DNA of 64,000 nucleotides from Desulfitobacterium_A sp034927245 (GCF_034927245.1 NZ_JAYFQK010000003.1:62001-126000), one strand, 5' to 3'; counted from the stretch's first letter, positions 8,289-18,167 are shown. Numbers and translations are program-made. Notes: generated by a model not told the origin, from the letters alone.

Positions 8289-9224
8289 ATGAAGTGGAAT
8301 CGCAAAGATCTATTACACATCGAAAGTTTATCACGCGAAGAAATTGAACTGATCATCCACACGGCTAAACCTATGAAAGAAATTTTATTTCGCCCAATTA
8401 AGAAGCTTCCTACATTTCGAGGAAAATCGGTGGTCAATCTTTTTTATGAGTCAAGCACCCGGACGAGAAGTTCCTTTGAAACTGCTGCGAAAGTCTTAGG
8501 GGCGGACACTTCAAGCTTGGCCGTTGCCCAAAGCAGTGTCAACAAAGGTGAATCGCTTTACGATACCGCCCGCACCCTGCAGGCGATGAACCCGGATATC
8601 GTGGTTATTCGCCACAGCTGCTCCGGGGCGGCTCAGTTCTTAGCCCAGACTCTCAAGGCAGGCGTGATCAATGCCGGAGACGGACAGCATGAACATCCGA
8701 CTCAAGCCCTTCTCGATCTTTTCACGATGCGGGAACACATCACTGATCTCACCGGGAAAAAAGTTCTTATCGTGGGAGATGTGCTCCATTCCAGGGTGGC
8801 ACGGAGTAATGTTTATTCTTTGACGAAAATGGGAGCTGAGGTTGTTCTTGTCGGTCCGCCAACGCTTCTGCCTCCGGAGATGAAAACCCTGGGTGTGAAA
8901 ATGAGTTATCAACTCGATCCCGAATTGCCGGGGGCAGACATTGTCATGGCCTTGCGGTTGCAACTTGAGCGTCAACAGGCGGGGCTTTTACCGAGTCTGC
9001 GTGAATATAGCCTGCTTTATGGTTTAAATCGCGAACGCCTTGCCCTAACAGGTAAGGATACCTTAGTGATGCACCCCGGTCCCATGAATCGCGGGGTGGA
9101 AATATCCAGTGAAGTCGCTAATTCTTCAAATGCGGTTATAGAAGAACAGGTCACAAACGGTGTCGCTATACGCATGGCAGTGATGTATTTGTTAATGGGA
9201 GGGACAAGCAATGTGGTGGTTTAA
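8289..9224 (+). CDS. pyrB: Aspartate carbamoyltransferase catalytic subunit
   Basis: PyrB condenses carbamoyl phosphate with aspartate, the committed step of pyrimidine synthesis. The 311-aa protein carries the carbamoyl-phosphate loop STRTR (residues 56-60), HPTQALLDL and HPGPMNRG. No pyrI regulatory subunit is present, as is usual in Firmicutes. The ATG at 8289 follows AAAGGAGGCAGTCTT; an upstream in-frame ATG at 8259 has no comparable ribosome site. The end overlaps pyrC by 14 bases. Confidence 0.96.
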   Translation: MKWNRKDLLHIESLSREEIELIIHTAKPMKEILFRPIKKLPTFRGKSVVNLFYESSTRTRSSFETAAKVLGADTSSLAVAQSSVNKGESLYDTARTLQAMNPDIVVIRHSCSGAAQFLAQTLKAGVINAGDGQHEHPTQALLDLFTMREHITDLTGKKVLIVGDVLHSRVARSNVYSLTKMGAEVVLVGPPTLLPPEMKTLGVKMSYQLDPELPGADIVMALRLQLERQQAGLLPSLREYSLLYGLNRERLALTGKDTLVMHPGPMNRGVEISSEVANSSNAVIEEQVTNGVAIRMAVMYLLMGGTSNVVV

Positions 9225-10527
9225 AAATGTTAAAATTGTAGATTTAGAAACAGGTTCAACTCAAGCCAAAGATGTTTTGGTTGAAGGAGAAAAAATTCTT
9301 GAAGTTTCAGGTTCCTTAACTGAGGAGGAGGTTCAAAAGAGGGCCCGGTCTGAAGTTCAAGTCATTGACGGTACGGGAAAATACCTCTTCCCGGGACTTA
9401 TTGACGTCCATACTCACTTACGCGAACCCGGACAGGAAGAAAAAGAAGAAATTGCGACAGGGGCTCGGGCAGCACTCAAAGGAGGGTTTACGACAATCCT
9501 GGCGATGCCGAACACTAAACCCGTTCTCGATAACCGGGCTTTAGTTGAATTCGTTTGCCGTCAGGGAGAGCGGGCAGGCGCAGCCAAGGTTTATCCCATC
9601 GGTGCAATTACCAAAGGAGAAGAAGGTAAAGAACTGACGGAAATGGTGGATTTAGCGGCAGGCGGGGCCAGAGCGTTTTCCGATGACGGCCGAGAAGTAC
9701 AAAATGCCGAACTCCTGCGTTTAGCGATGGAATATGTCAAGCTGACAAACCTCCCCTTGATCAGCCATTGCGAGGATGAAAATCTTGCCCGCGGCGGTTC
9801 GATGCATAAAGGAGAGGTCAGTGCCAGACTGGGACTGAGAGGAATTCCTGCCTGCGCTGAATCAGTTATGGTTGCCCGAGACATACTTTTAGCAGAAGAG
9901 ACAGGCAGCAAACTCCATCTTGCTCACATTTCTGCCAAAGAAAGCGTAGAGCTGATCCGGGCGGCAAAGCAACGGGGCGTCGATGTGACAGCCGAGGTTA
10001 ACCCTCATCATCTTATCTTTACGGATGAGGCTATTGCCGAATCAAATTATAACACGTCCTATAAAGTCAACCCGCCGCTGGGCTCGGCTGAAGACAGAGA
10101 TGCCCTTCTCGAGGGGATCTTGGATGGAACGCTGGATATGCTTGCCACGGACCATGCTCCCCATACCTGGGAGGAAAAAAAGAGACCTTTTGCCGAAGCC
10201 CCTTTTGGAATCGCAGGTTTCGAAACAGCGCTTGCCGCCATCTGGACTTATCTTGTCCAACCCGGAAAGCTGCCAGTGGAAACCTTGCTTAAAGCCTGGA
10301 GCCTTAATCCCGCCCAACGTTTTAACTTACAAGGCGGTTCAGTACAGCCGGGTGGGATTGCCGATTTGGTTCTCTTTGATCCTGAACATCAAGAGGAGAT
10401 CGAGGCAGATCGGTTTATTTCAAAAGCCCAAAATACGCCGTTCCTGGGACAAGTGCTGCAAGGGTTTGCTTCAATGGTATGGGTTAACGGAGAGCTTCGT
10501 TTTCAGAGGGAAACTATAGGAAATTGA
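9211..10527 (+). CDS. pyrC: Dihydroorotase, class I
   Basis: PyrC cyclises carbamoyl-aspartate to dihydroorotate. The 438-aa amidohydrolase has the zinc motif DVHTHLREPG (H67 and H69), a later SHCEDE histidine, HLAHIS and the catalytic-loop motif ATDHAPH. The length and the HxH-LREPG pattern fit class I enzymes. It starts within pyrB behind GGGAGGGACAAGCA, which implies translational coupling. Confidence 0.96.
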   Translation: MWWFKNVKIVDLETGSTQAKDVLVEGEKILEVSGSLTEEEVQKRARSEVQVIDGTGKYLFPGLIDVHTHLREPGQEEKEEIATGARAALKGGFTTILAMPNTKPVLDNRALVEFVCRQGERAGAAKVYPIGAITKGEEGKELTEMVDLAAGGARAFSDDGREVQNAELLRLAMEYVKLTNLPLISHCEDENLARGGSMHKGEVSARLGLRGIPACAESVMVARDILLAEETGSKLHLAHISAKESVELIRAAKQRGVDVTAEVNPHHLIFTDEAIAESNYNTSYKVNPPLGSAEDRDALLEGILDGTLDMLATDHAPHTWEEKKRPFAEAPFGIAGFETALAAIWTYLVQPGKLPVETLLKAWSLNPAQRFNLQGGSVQPGGIADLVLFDPEHQEEIEADRFISKAQNTPFLGQVLQGFASMVWVNGELRFQRETIGN

Positions 10528-10558
10528 AATAAAGCAAGCGGATTGGGAGGAATATAGA

Positions 10559-11653
10559 ATGCCTTTTTTGGTGTTACAAGATAGAACCGTGTTTGAAGGT
10601 GAAGCCTTCGGAGCCTGGCCGGCTGAGCGGGGAGAACAAGCGGGGGAAGTCGTGTTTAACACGTCGATGAGCGGGTATCAGGAGATTATTACCGATCTGT
10701 CTTATGCCGGTCAGATTTTAATTCTCACTCATCCGCAGATCGGCAATTACGGGTGGCATGATGAGGAAAGTGAAGCCGATAAAATTTTACTCAAGGGTTT
10801 GATTGTCCGCGAACTTTCCTCAGGTGAAGGCAGCCTGCATGCTGACGGGTCTTTGGAAGCCTTTTGTGATGAACATGGAATTTGGGGACTTAAAGGGGTC
10901 GATACGCGGGCTTTAACCCGGCATATTCGCAAGCAGGGTACGATTCCGGGAGTTCTCGTTGTCAGCGAGCAAGAAGGAATGGAGTACTGGCAAAACGTCG
11001 AGCAGGGAAAGGCAAATTGGCATCCTCAAAAGCATTGGGTTTATCAGACAACAACAGCGGAAAGTTATGAGATCCCAGGCAAAGGTCCTTATGTTGCCGT
11101 CTTGGATTGCGGGGCAAAACGCAATATCCTGCGCTCTTTACAGGAATATGGGTTCAGAATTCGGGTTTTTCCCGCGACAACATCAGCGCAGGAAATCTTG
11201 CGTTCCCGGCCAAAGGCTTTGGTGCTCAGCAATGGGCCCGGAGATCCCAGTGAATTGCCGAAGGTTGTCGCAACGGTGCGGGAACTTCTCCCGAAATTGC
11301 CGATACTGGGGATTTGTTTGGGACATCAGCTTCTTGCTTTGGCAGCAGGGGGAGAAACGTATAAACTTCCGTTCGGGCACCGGGGAGGGAATCATCCCGT
11401 TCAGGACAGCCGGACGAAGAGAACGACAATGACAGCCCAGAACCACGGTTATGCGGTTCGGGAAGAATCTTTGGCACAATCGGGGTTTGACGTAATCTTG
11501 CGCAATGTTCACGATGGGACTGTGGAAGGAATGCAGCATTCTTCATATCCGGTATTCTCTGTTCAATACCATCCCGAAAGCGCTCCGGGACCGGAAGAAA
11601 ATCAGAAGATATTTGAAGATTTCTTTATGAAGATCGGTTTAATCAATGACTGA
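10559..11653 (+). CDS. carA: Carbamoyl-phosphate synthase small (glutaminase) subunit
   Basis: CarA hydrolyses glutamine and passes ammonia to CarB. The 364-aa protein has the N-terminal CPSase_sm domain (VFNTSMSGYQE, GVDTRALTRHIR) and a class I glutamine amidotransferase domain with the nucleophile C253 in LGICLGHQ and the His-Glu pair in YHPESAPG. GGGAGGAATATAGA precedes the start. Being inside the pyr cluster behind two PyrR leaders, this copy should be pyrimidine-controlled; a separate arginine-type copy could exist elsewhere. Confidence 0.95.
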   Translation: MPFLVLQDRTVFEGEAFGAWPAERGEQAGEVVFNTSMSGYQEIITDLSYAGQILILTHPQIGNYGWHDEESEADKILLKGLIVRELSSGEGSLHADGSLEAFCDEHGIWGLKGVDTRALTRHIRKQGTIPGVLVVSEQEGMEYWQNVEQGKANWHPQKHWVYQTTTAESYEIPGKGPYVAVLDCGAKRNILRSLQEYGFRIRVFPATTSAQEILRSRPKALVLSNGPGDPSELPKVVATVRELLPKLPILGICLGHQLLALAAGGETYKLPFGHRGGNHPVQDSRTKRTTMTAQNHGYAVREESLAQSGFDVILRNVHDGTVEGMQHSSYPVFSVQYHPESAPGPEENQKIFEDFFMKIGLIND

Positions 11654-11678
11654 GTATAACGTGAAAGCAGGAGTAGAC

Positions 11679-14600
11679 ATGAAGAAAGAAACATGGAAGA
11701 AAGTATTGGTTCTGGGCTCCGGGCCGATTGTGATCGGACAAGCCGCGGAATTTGACTATGCCGGAACCCAAGCTTGCCGGGCGCTACAAGAAGAAGGGGT
11801 TGAAGTAGTCCTTGTAAACTCTAACCCCGCAACCATCATGACCGACCCGGAGGTTGCGGATAAGGTATATATTGAACCGCTGACCGTGGAAGTGGTCGAG
11901 CGGATTATTGAGCGTGAAAGGCCGGATGGTCTTCTCGCCACAATGGGCGGGCAAACGGGTTTAAATCTTGCGTTTCAACTTGCCCAGAAAGGAATCCTTG
12001 ATCGCTGCGGGGTCAAATTGATGGGAACTTCCCTGCAAAGCATTGAGCGGGCAGAGGATCGTGACGGGTTTCGCTCACTGATGCAGGAACTGGGCGAGCC
12101 GGTACCTCCCAGTACCATTGTTGAGGACGTCGAGGGAGCTCTGGAATTTGCCGATTCCATCGGTTATCCGGTGATCGTGCGTCCGGCCTATACGTTAGGC
12201 GGAACAGGCGGCGGAATTGCCCATGACCGCGAAGCATTAGAAACAATTGCGCAAGGCGGGCTGCAGGCGAGCATGATTGGTCAGATTCTCGTGGAACGAA
12301 GTGTTGCCGGATGGAAAGAAATTGAGTATGAGGTATTGCGTGACAGTGCCGGAAACTGCATCACCGTTTGCAATATGGAGAATATGGATCCTGTCGGAGT
12401 CCATACGGGCGACAGTATCGTGGTTGCACCCTGCCAAACTTTAACGGACCGTGAGGTTCAAACACTGCGAACCTCGGCCCGGCGGATCGTCGATGCTTTA
12501 GGAATCGAAGGCGGATGCAATGTCCAATATGCTCTCAATCCCGAACGCTTAGAATATGTCGTCATCGAGGTTAATCCGCGGCTCAGCCGTTCGAGTGCAC
12601 TGGCTTCAAAGGCAACCGGTTATCCGATTGCCAAGGTTGCCGCTAAAATCGCGCTCGGACAAACCTTGCCGGAAATCCCGAATGCCGTGACCGGTAAAAC
12701 CTCGGCATGCTTTGAACCGGCCCTCGATTATGTGGTCGTGAAGATTCCGCGCTGGCCTTTTGATAAATTCTCTGACGCGGATCGGAGTCTGGGAACGCAG
12801 ATGAAAGCGACCGGCGAAGTGATGGGTCTTGGCCGGAATTTAGAAACGGCTCTGATGAAAGCCGTTCGTTCTTTGGAAATTAAAACATTTGGTGTCCTTT
12901 TACCCGAATTTGCGAACTTAAGCGAAGATGAACTTAGCAAAAGATGCCAAAAGCCAAATGATCAATTGCTCTTCTTTATGGCCGAAGGGTTAAGACGGGG
13001 CTGGACGGTAGCGAAGCTGCAAAAGCTGACGCATTGGAACCCTTATTTTTTAAGGGCCCTCGAAAATGTCGTAAAAATGTCGGAAACGCTTCGTCAAGCT
13101 CCCTGGGACAGAAAAACCCTTCTTCAGGCGAAACGCTTGGGAATGTCTGATGTAGTTATCGCAAAATGCTGGCAAAGCAATGAAGAAGATGTTTATCAAT
13201 TCCGGGTTAAAGAAGGAATCCAACCCGTTTTCAAGATGGTTGATACATGTGCGGGGGAATTTGAAGCGGTAACGCCTTATTTTTACTCCAGCTACGACCA
13301 AGAACAGGAAGGAGATCCTACCCCGCACCGCAAAGTGGTTGTTTTAGGTTCCGGACCGATTCGGATCGGGCAAGGCATTGAGTTTGATTATTGCTCAGTC
13401 CATTCCGTTCTCGCCCTGCGCAAGGCAGGGGTGGAAACGATTATTATCAATAATAACCCGGAAACGGTATCTACGGATTTTGATACAGCGGATCGCCTTT
13501 ACTTTGAACCCTTGACACTGGAAGATGTAACAGCTGTATTGGAACGGGAAAAACCGGAGGGAGTCATCGTGCAGTTCGGGGGGCAAACGGCTATTGGTTT
13601 GGCTAAACCCCTTGTTCAGCGGGGCTACAAGATTCTTGGCACAAGTCTGGAGGATATTGACCGGGCCGAAGAACGGGGGCTCTTTGATGAGGTTTTACAG
13701 GAAATTAGCGCTAAAAGGCCGCACGGAGGGCAAGCGGCGACACTTGAGGACGCCCTGAAAGTTGCGGATGAGATCGGATTGCCCCTAATGGTTCGTCCTT
13801 CCTATGTTCTGGGAGGGCGTGCGATGGAAATTGTCTATTCACCTTCAGAGTTAGAAAAGGTCATTAAAAGAGCGCTTGCCGAGTTTCCCGGTCAGGAAAT
13901 CTGGATGGATCAATATTTAGTGGGCACAGAGCTTGAAGTTGATGCGGTTTCCGACGGTGAAAACGTCAGTATACCCGGTATTATGGAGCATTTAGAGCGG
14001 GCCGGCGTGCATTCCGGCGACTCGATTGCCGTATGTCCGCCGCTAACCCTGACACCCGAAACGCAGAAGCAAATCGAAAAGTTGACAACGGGAATTGCCC
14101 GGGCTTTAAAGATACGCGGCTTGCTCAATATTCAGTATGTTATTTATCAGGATGAAGTCTATGTTTTGGAAGTCAATCCGCGCTCCAGCCGGACAGTTCC
14201 CTTCTTGAGCAAGGTTACCGGCGTACCCATCGTTGATTTGGCGACTCAGGTCATCCTGGGCTCTTCTTTAAGCGACTTGGGAATTCAGACTGGGTTATGG
14301 GCAAAACCGAAACATTTTGCGGTTAAGGTACCGGTATTTTCCTTTTCCAAACTCCACAATGTCGAGCCTTCCTTGGGACCCGAGATGAAGTCCACCGGCG
14401 AAGTTATGGGAGCGGATAAGACGTATGAAAAAGCACTGTATAAAGCGCTGCTGGCTTCGGGGCTAAGCATGGCTGCCCGTGGGACCTTGTTAGTTACTTT
14501 AGCCGATCGGGATAAAACAGAAGGGCTGCCCCTGGTTAAGCGCTTTCAGGACTTAGGATTTAGAATTTTGGCGACAGAAGGGACAGCTCAAGTTCTAAAG

Positions 14601-14864
14601 GAAGCGGGAATTGAAGTTGAACGCGTGAGCAAACTTCACCAAGGTTCAACGGAAATTACGGATGGAATTCGTGAGGGACAGATTCAAGGGGTTATCAATA
14701 CGACTACCCATAATAAACGACAAGCCAGTGATGGTTTTATTATCCGCCGAGCCGCTGTCGAACATGGAATTCCTTGCTTTACCAGCCTAGATACCGCATC
14801 GGCATTGCTGCATGTGTTGGAGACGATTGCTCCCAGTCTGATGCCCTTAGAAAGTGTTCATTAG
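11679..14864 (+). CDS. carB: Carbamoyl-phosphate synthase large subunit
   Basis: CarB makes carbamoyl phosphate from bicarbonate, ammonia and two ATP. At 1061 aa it has the usual duplicated ATP-grasp layout. The first half begins KKVLVLGSGPIVIGQAAEFD and the second KVVVLGSGPIRIGQGIEFD. Each has an NPRxSRSSAL or NPRSSRTVPF signature. A C-terminal MGS-like domain (about residues 930-1050) is the usual allosteric site for UMP. The ATG at 11679 behind GCAGGAG is chosen; an in-frame ATG at 11646 would overlap carA by 8 bases and lacks a good ribosome site. Confidence 0.96.
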   Translation: MKKETWKKVLVLGSGPIVIGQAAEFDYAGTQACRALQEEGVEVVLVNSNPATIMTDPEVADKVYIEPLTVEVVERIIERERPDGLLATMGGQTGLNLAFQLAQKGILDRCGVKLMGTSLQSIERAEDRDGFRSLMQELGEPVPPSTIVEDVEGALEFADSIGYPVIVRPAYTLGGTGGGIAHDREALETIAQGGLQASMIGQILVERSVAGWKEIEYEVLRDSAGNCITVCNMENMDPVGVHTGDSIVVAPCQTLTDREVQTLRTSARRIVDALGIEGGCNVQYALNPERLEYVVIEVNPRLSRSSALASKATGYPIAKVAAKIALGQTLPEIPNAVTGKTSACFEPALDYVVVKIPRWPFDKFSDADRSLGTQMKATGEVMGLGRNLETALMKAVRSLEIKTFGVLLPEFANLSEDELSKRCQKPNDQLLFFMAEGLRRGWTVAKLQKLTHWNPYFLRALENVVKMSETLRQAPWDRKTLLQAKRLGMSDVVIAKCWQSNEEDVYQFRVKEGIQPVFKMVDTCAGEFEAVTPYFYSSYDQEQEGDPTPHRKVVVLGSGPIRIGQGIEFDYCSVHSVLALRKAGVETIIINNNPETVSTDFDTADRLYFEPLTLEDVTAVLEREKPEGVIVQFGGQTAIGLAKPLVQRGYKILGTSLEDIDRAEERGLFDEVLQEISAKRPHGGQAATLEDALKVADEIGLPLMVRPSYVLGGRAMEIVYSPSELEKVIKRALAEFPGQEIWMDQYLVGTELEVDAVSDGENVSIPGIMEHLERAGVHSGDSIAVCPPLTLTPETQKQIEKLTTGIARALKIRGLLNIQYVIYQDEVYVLEVNPRSSRTVPFLSKVTGVPIVDLATQVILGSSLSDLGIQTGLWAKPKHFAVKVPVFSFSKLHNVEPSLGPEMKSTGEVMGADKTYEKALYKALLASGLSMAARGTLLVTLADRDKTEGLPLVKRFQDLGFRILATEGTAQVLKEAGIEVERVSKLHQGSTEITDGIREGQIQGVINTTTHNKRQASDGFIIRRAAVEHGIPCFTSLDTASALLHVLETIAPSLMPLESVH

Positions 14865-14981
14865 AAATTATGAGCCGGCAAAAAGGGAAAAGGATGATCA
14901 CTTCAGAATATTTAGGGAGTAAAAATATATTTTAGGGAGAAAAAAGTATTTCCCGGTTTTTGGGAGGAGGGAGTTGACCGG

Positions 14982-15785
14982 ATGTTATTAGAAGATGCTA
15001 AGATCGTGGCGCATGAAATAATGGGGGATCCCGAATCGGGAATGAGACGATTAGTTTTAAGGAGCGAAATAGCGGCAGAAGCGCTGCCGGGGCAGTTTGT
15101 TCAACTGAAAGTTTCGACAGGGCTGGATCCTCTGCTGAGACGACCGATCAGTATTGCGGGAGTCGATCAAGATAAGAAAGAAATTACTTTGCTTTATCGT
15201 TTAAAGGGCAAAGGAACGAAAATGTTAGCTCAAGCCAAGATCGGGAATGTGCTCAATCTTTTAGGACCTTTAGGGCATGGGTTTACCGTTCCTCAAAACG
15301 GGACCTTATATTTGGTTGCCGGAGGAATCGGGGCCTTTCCCCTGCTTCCTTTGGCCCAAGAAGCCGTAAAAAAAGGCTTGGAAGTTTGCTTATGCTGGGG
15401 AGGAGAAAATCAGGGCTTTTTTGAAAGCGCGGGTTTGCACCTTTGGCAGGCTTTGGGGATAGACATTCAAGTCAGTACGATGGATGGGAGTATGGGTATC
15501 CGGGGAAATGTGCTGGATATCCTGAACAACTATGAATTTGCCAAAACGGCCCAAGTTGCGGTTTGTGGGCCGATGGTGATGATGGCAGCGGTAAATGAAT
15601 TCTTTGTGAAAACGGATTTTGTCGTCGAGGCCTCGTTGGAAGAGAGAATGGGCTGCGGGGTCGGAGCCTGTTTGGGTTGTGTTTGTACGCTGCAGGATGA
15701 ACAGGGAAAACTTCGGCGCGGCAAAGTTTGCAAAGACGGACCTGTCTTTAAAGCAAAGGAGGTTGTTTGGAATGCAGCCCTCTAA
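14982..15785 (+). CDS. pyrK: Dihydroorotate dehydrogenase electron-transfer subunit
   Basis: PyrK carries FAD and a [2Fe-2S] cluster and couples class 1B PyrD to NAD+. The 267-aa protein has the flavin-binding RRPISIAG, the NAD-binding GGIGAFPLLPLA region and a C-terminal cluster with C225, C230, C233 and C250 in the expected spacing. It follows a 117-base gap after carB that contains two near-copies of a TTTAGGGAG-type motif. A GGGAGGAGGGAG ribosome site precedes the start. The last 14 bases overlap pyrD. Confidence 0.95.
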   Translation: MLLEDAKIVAHEIMGDPESGMRRLVLRSEIAAEALPGQFVQLKVSTGLDPLLRRPISIAGVDQDKKEITLLYRLKGKGTKMLAQAKIGNVLNLLGPLGHGFTVPQNGTLYLVAGGIGAFPLLPLAQEAVKKGLEVCLCWGGENQGFFESAGLHLWQALGIDIQVSTMDGSMGIRGNVLDILNNYEFAKTAQVAVCGPMVMMAAVNEFFVKTDFVVEASLEERMGCGVGACLGCVCTLQDEQGKLRRGKVCKDGPVFKAKEVVWNAAL

Positions 15786-16716
15786 GTCAGCATTGAAAAC
15801 AGTCAATACCGAAGTGAAATTAGGACCGCTCACGTTGAGAAACCCGGTTATCACGGCTTCGGGAACCTATGGCTTTGGAGAGGAATATGCTCCGCTTTGC
15901 CCGGTGGAAAGATTGGGCGGGATAACACTCAAAGGAATTACGCCGGAACCGCGGCTGGGGAATCCTGTTCCAAGATTGGCGGAAACGCCGTCAGGACTTC
16001 TGAATTCGGTCGGCTTGGAAAACCCAGGGCTTAAGGAATTCATGACAACATATCTTCCTAAGGTCCGCAAGCTTCCGACAGCCGCGATTGCCAATATTTC
16101 CGGTTTTTGCGTCGAGGATTATATCCATATGGCCCGATCCTTAAGAAAGGAATCCGGATTAGCGGCTATCGAAGTGAATATCTCCTGCCCGAATGTTAAG
16201 CATGGCGGTATGCATTTCGGAACAGATCCCGCAAGTGCCGAGCAAGTGATTGCGGCGGTTAAAGCCGAAACAGATTTGCCGGTCATCGCCAAACTTTCAC
16301 CGAATGTCACAAGCATTGTGGCGATGGCCCAAGCGGCGGCCCGTGGCGGTGCAGACATCATCTCCTTAATAAATACTCTTTTGGGTATGAGCATCGATAT
16401 TGAAAAACAACGCCCTGTCTTAGCCAATGTCATGGGAGGACTATCCGGTCCGGCGGTGCGCCCTGTTGCGGTAAGAATGGTTTGGGAAGTTGCTCAGGCT
16501 GTCGGCATTCCAATTATTGGGATGGGTGGAATTCTTAGCTGGGAGGATGCGGTTGAATTCCTGTTAGCCGGTGCGAGCGCCGTAAGCATTGGGACCGGCA
16601 ACTTTGTGAATCCATTGGCTCCGCTTCGCGTTATTGAGGGAATTGAGGAGTACTGCTTGCGCCATGGCGTTTCGGCCGTGAGCGAACTGACCGGATTAGC
16701 ATGGAAAGAAAATTAA
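15772..16716 (+). CDS. pyrD: Dihydroorotate dehydrogenase, class 1B catalytic subunit
   Basis: PyrD oxidises dihydroorotate to orotate using FMN. The 314-aa TIM barrel shows TASGTYGFG, LNSVGLENPG, the catalytic cysteine in NISCPNVKHGG, and the phosphate-binding GMGGI and SIGTGNF motifs. Cysteine at the catalytic position and the adjacent pyrK indicate class 1B, suited to anaerobic growth. The ATG at 15772, 9 bases after AAAGGAGG, is used; an in-frame start at 15619 would add 51 residues read from within pyrK. Confidence 0.95.
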   Translation: MQPSKSALKTVNTEVKLGPLTLRNPVITASGTYGFGEEYAPLCPVERLGGITLKGITPEPRLGNPVPRLAETPSGLLNSVGLENPGLKEFMTTYLPKVRKLPTAAIANISGFCVEDYIHMARSLRKESGLAAIEVNISCPNVKHGGMHFGTDPASAEQVIAAVKAETDLPVIAKLSPNVTSIVAMAQAAARGGADIISLINTLLGMSIDIEKQRPVLANVMGGLSGPAVRPVAVRMVWEVAQAVGIPIIGMGGILSWEDAVEFLLAGASAVSIGTGNFVNPLAPLRVIEGIEEYCLRHGVSAVSELTGLAWKEN

Positions 16717-16772
16717 AACCGCTGTGAAACAGCAAGATGTTTTAAGATTTTCTAAGAAGGAAAGGTGAAAGA

Positions 16773-17471
16773 ATGAATTTACAAGAGAGGGTTATGGTTG
16801 CGCTTGATGTTGATGATCGGGCTAAAGCCTTGGAAATTGCCCGGCAGCTTCAAGGAAGCGGATGCTGGGTCAAGGTGGGTTTAGAACTTTATAGCCTTTG
16901 CGGAACAGAAATTGTTCGGGAGCTCAAAGCGATGGGTTTTAAAGTATTCCTTGATCTCAAGCTTCACGATATTCCCAATACCGTTAAACGGACAGTCGCT
17001 GTGTTAGCCAATTGCGGAGCTGACCTATTGACCATTCACTGCAGCGGAGGTTTTCAGATGATGGCGGAGTCGGTTAAAGTGGCTAAGGCAGCTTCGACTT
17101 CGGGAAACGCGCTTAAGCTTGTCGGAATTACGGTCTTGACGAGTTTAGATGAAAAACGGCTCCATGAAGAACTTGGGGTGGAAAGAAATCTGAAGGAGCA
17201 AGTGCTTAAGCTGGCAGAGCTCGGACAAAAGGCCGGTCTTGCCGGAGTTGTCGCTTCACCCCAAGAAGCGCGGGAACTTAGATCGCAATGCGGTCCTGAT
17301 TTTCTACTTATTACACCGGGTATTCGTCCGGCCGGAAGCGAGACACAGGATCAAGCCCGGACGATGACGCCTAAGGAGGCACTGGAGGCCGGAAGTTCCT
17401 TTATCGTTGTAGGGCGGCCGATTACGCGCGCAGCCAATCCTCGTGAATCATTGGAGCATCTTTGGGACTAA
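16773..17471 (+). CDS. pyrF: Orotidine 5'-phosphate decarboxylase
   Basis: PyrF converts OMP to UMP. The 232-aa protein begins MVALDVDD and contains the catalytic DLKLHDIPNTV (Lys-Asp-x-Lys-type network), LLTIHCSGG, LITPGIRP and VVGRPIT phosphate-binding motifs. This is the compact bacterial group I form. GAAGGAAAGGTGAAAGA lies just upstream. The gap after pyrD is 56 bases and contains no terminator. Confidence 0.96.
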   Translation: MNLQERVMVALDVDDRAKALEIARQLQGSGCWVKVGLELYSLCGTEIVRELKAMGFKVFLDLKLHDIPNTVKRTVAVLANCGADLLTIHCSGGFQMMAESVKVAKAASTSGNALKLVGITVLTSLDEKRLHEELGVERNLKEQVLKLAELGQKAGLAGVVASPQEARELRSQCGPDFLLITPGIRPAGSETQDQARTMTPKEALEAGSSFIVVGRPITRAANPRESLEHLWD

Positions 17472-17496
17472 CTAAAGTTTGAAGGGAGAATAACTT

Positions 17497-18072
17497 ATGA
17501 TCACAGCGGATGAAGTATTAAAGATTTTTGAAGAGAGCGGGGCACTGCTTAAGGGACATTTCCGCCTAACTTCCGGTAAACACAGCAATCGATATATGCA
17601 ATGTGCGAAAGTCCTGCAATACCCGCAGCATGCGGCCCGCTTAGGTGAGGAGCTGGCTCAATCATGGAAAGATCAGGACATCGATGTTGTTATCGGACCG
17701 GCCATGGGAGGTATCCTTGTGGCTCATGAGGTAGGAAGAGCTCTGAGAACAAAGGTGCTTTTTACCGAGCGTGAAAACGGAGTCATGACCTTACGCCGTG
17801 GGTTTGAACTAAATCCCGGGCAAAAAGTTCTAGTCGTCGAGGATGTGATTACGACTGGGGGATCGGTCAAAGAGGTTTTGGAGGTTGTGCGTAAACTCGG
17901 TGCGGAGCCTGTCGGGGTAGGAGTCTTAGTCGATCGCAGCGGGGGAAAAGTGGATTTCGGTCTTCCACATGTCTCTCTATTAAAGCTTCAAATTGAGACC
18001 TTTGAACCCGAAAGCTGTCCTCTTTGTGCAGAAGGTATTCCTGCAATTAAACCGGGAAGCAGGACAGTGTAA
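17497..18072 (+). CDS. pyrE: Orotate phosphoribosyltransferase
   Basis: PyrE joins orotate to PRPP. The 191-aa protein has the PRPP motif VLVVEDVITTGGSV, an N-terminal LTSGKHSNRYMQCAK substrate loop, and a C-terminal CPLCAEGIPAIKPGSR tail. That tail, with its CxxC, marks a known short PyrE subgroup. It is the last gene of the pyr cluster and is followed by a strong terminator. Confidence 0.95.
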   Translation: MITADEVLKIFEESGALLKGHFRLTSGKHSNRYMQCAKVLQYPQHAARLGEELAQSWKDQDIDVVIGPAMGGILVAHEVGRALRTKVLFTERENGVMTLRRGFELNPGQKVLVVEDVITTGGSVKEVLEVVRKLGAEPVGVGVLVDRSGGKVDFGLPHVSLLKLQIETFEPESCPLCAEGIPAIKPGSRTV

Positions 18073-18104
18073 TTTAGCCCGTTAAATTTAGCCTATAGTT
18101 GAGG

Positions 18105-18138
18105 AAACCGCCAGAAACTTAATGTTTTTGGCGGTTTT
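18105..18138 (+). terminator. Terminator of the pyr operon
   Basis: AAACCGCCAGAAAC (18105-18118) pairs with GTTTTTGGCGGTTT (18124-18137), followed by TGTTATAT. It lies between the convergent pyrE and kup genes and may also slow transcription arriving from kup. Confidence 0.8.
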
Positions 18139-18167
18139 GTTATATCTCGATAACCTACTGCAATTTT

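Noticed and set aside
10025..10519. Long plus-strand frame inside pyrC
   Set aside because: It is a shadow of pyrC with no ribosome site and an unconvincing composition.
10959..11539. Long frames on both strands inside carA
   Set aside because: They are shadows of the clearly identified carA coding frame.
15619..15771. 51-residue N-terminal extension of pyrD
   Set aside because: It is read from the other frame of pyrK; the ATG at 15772 is preceded by AAAGGAGG.
15390..15854. 154-aa minus-strand frame opposite pyrK and pyrD
   Set aside because: It is antisense to two conserved genes and shows no domain signal.
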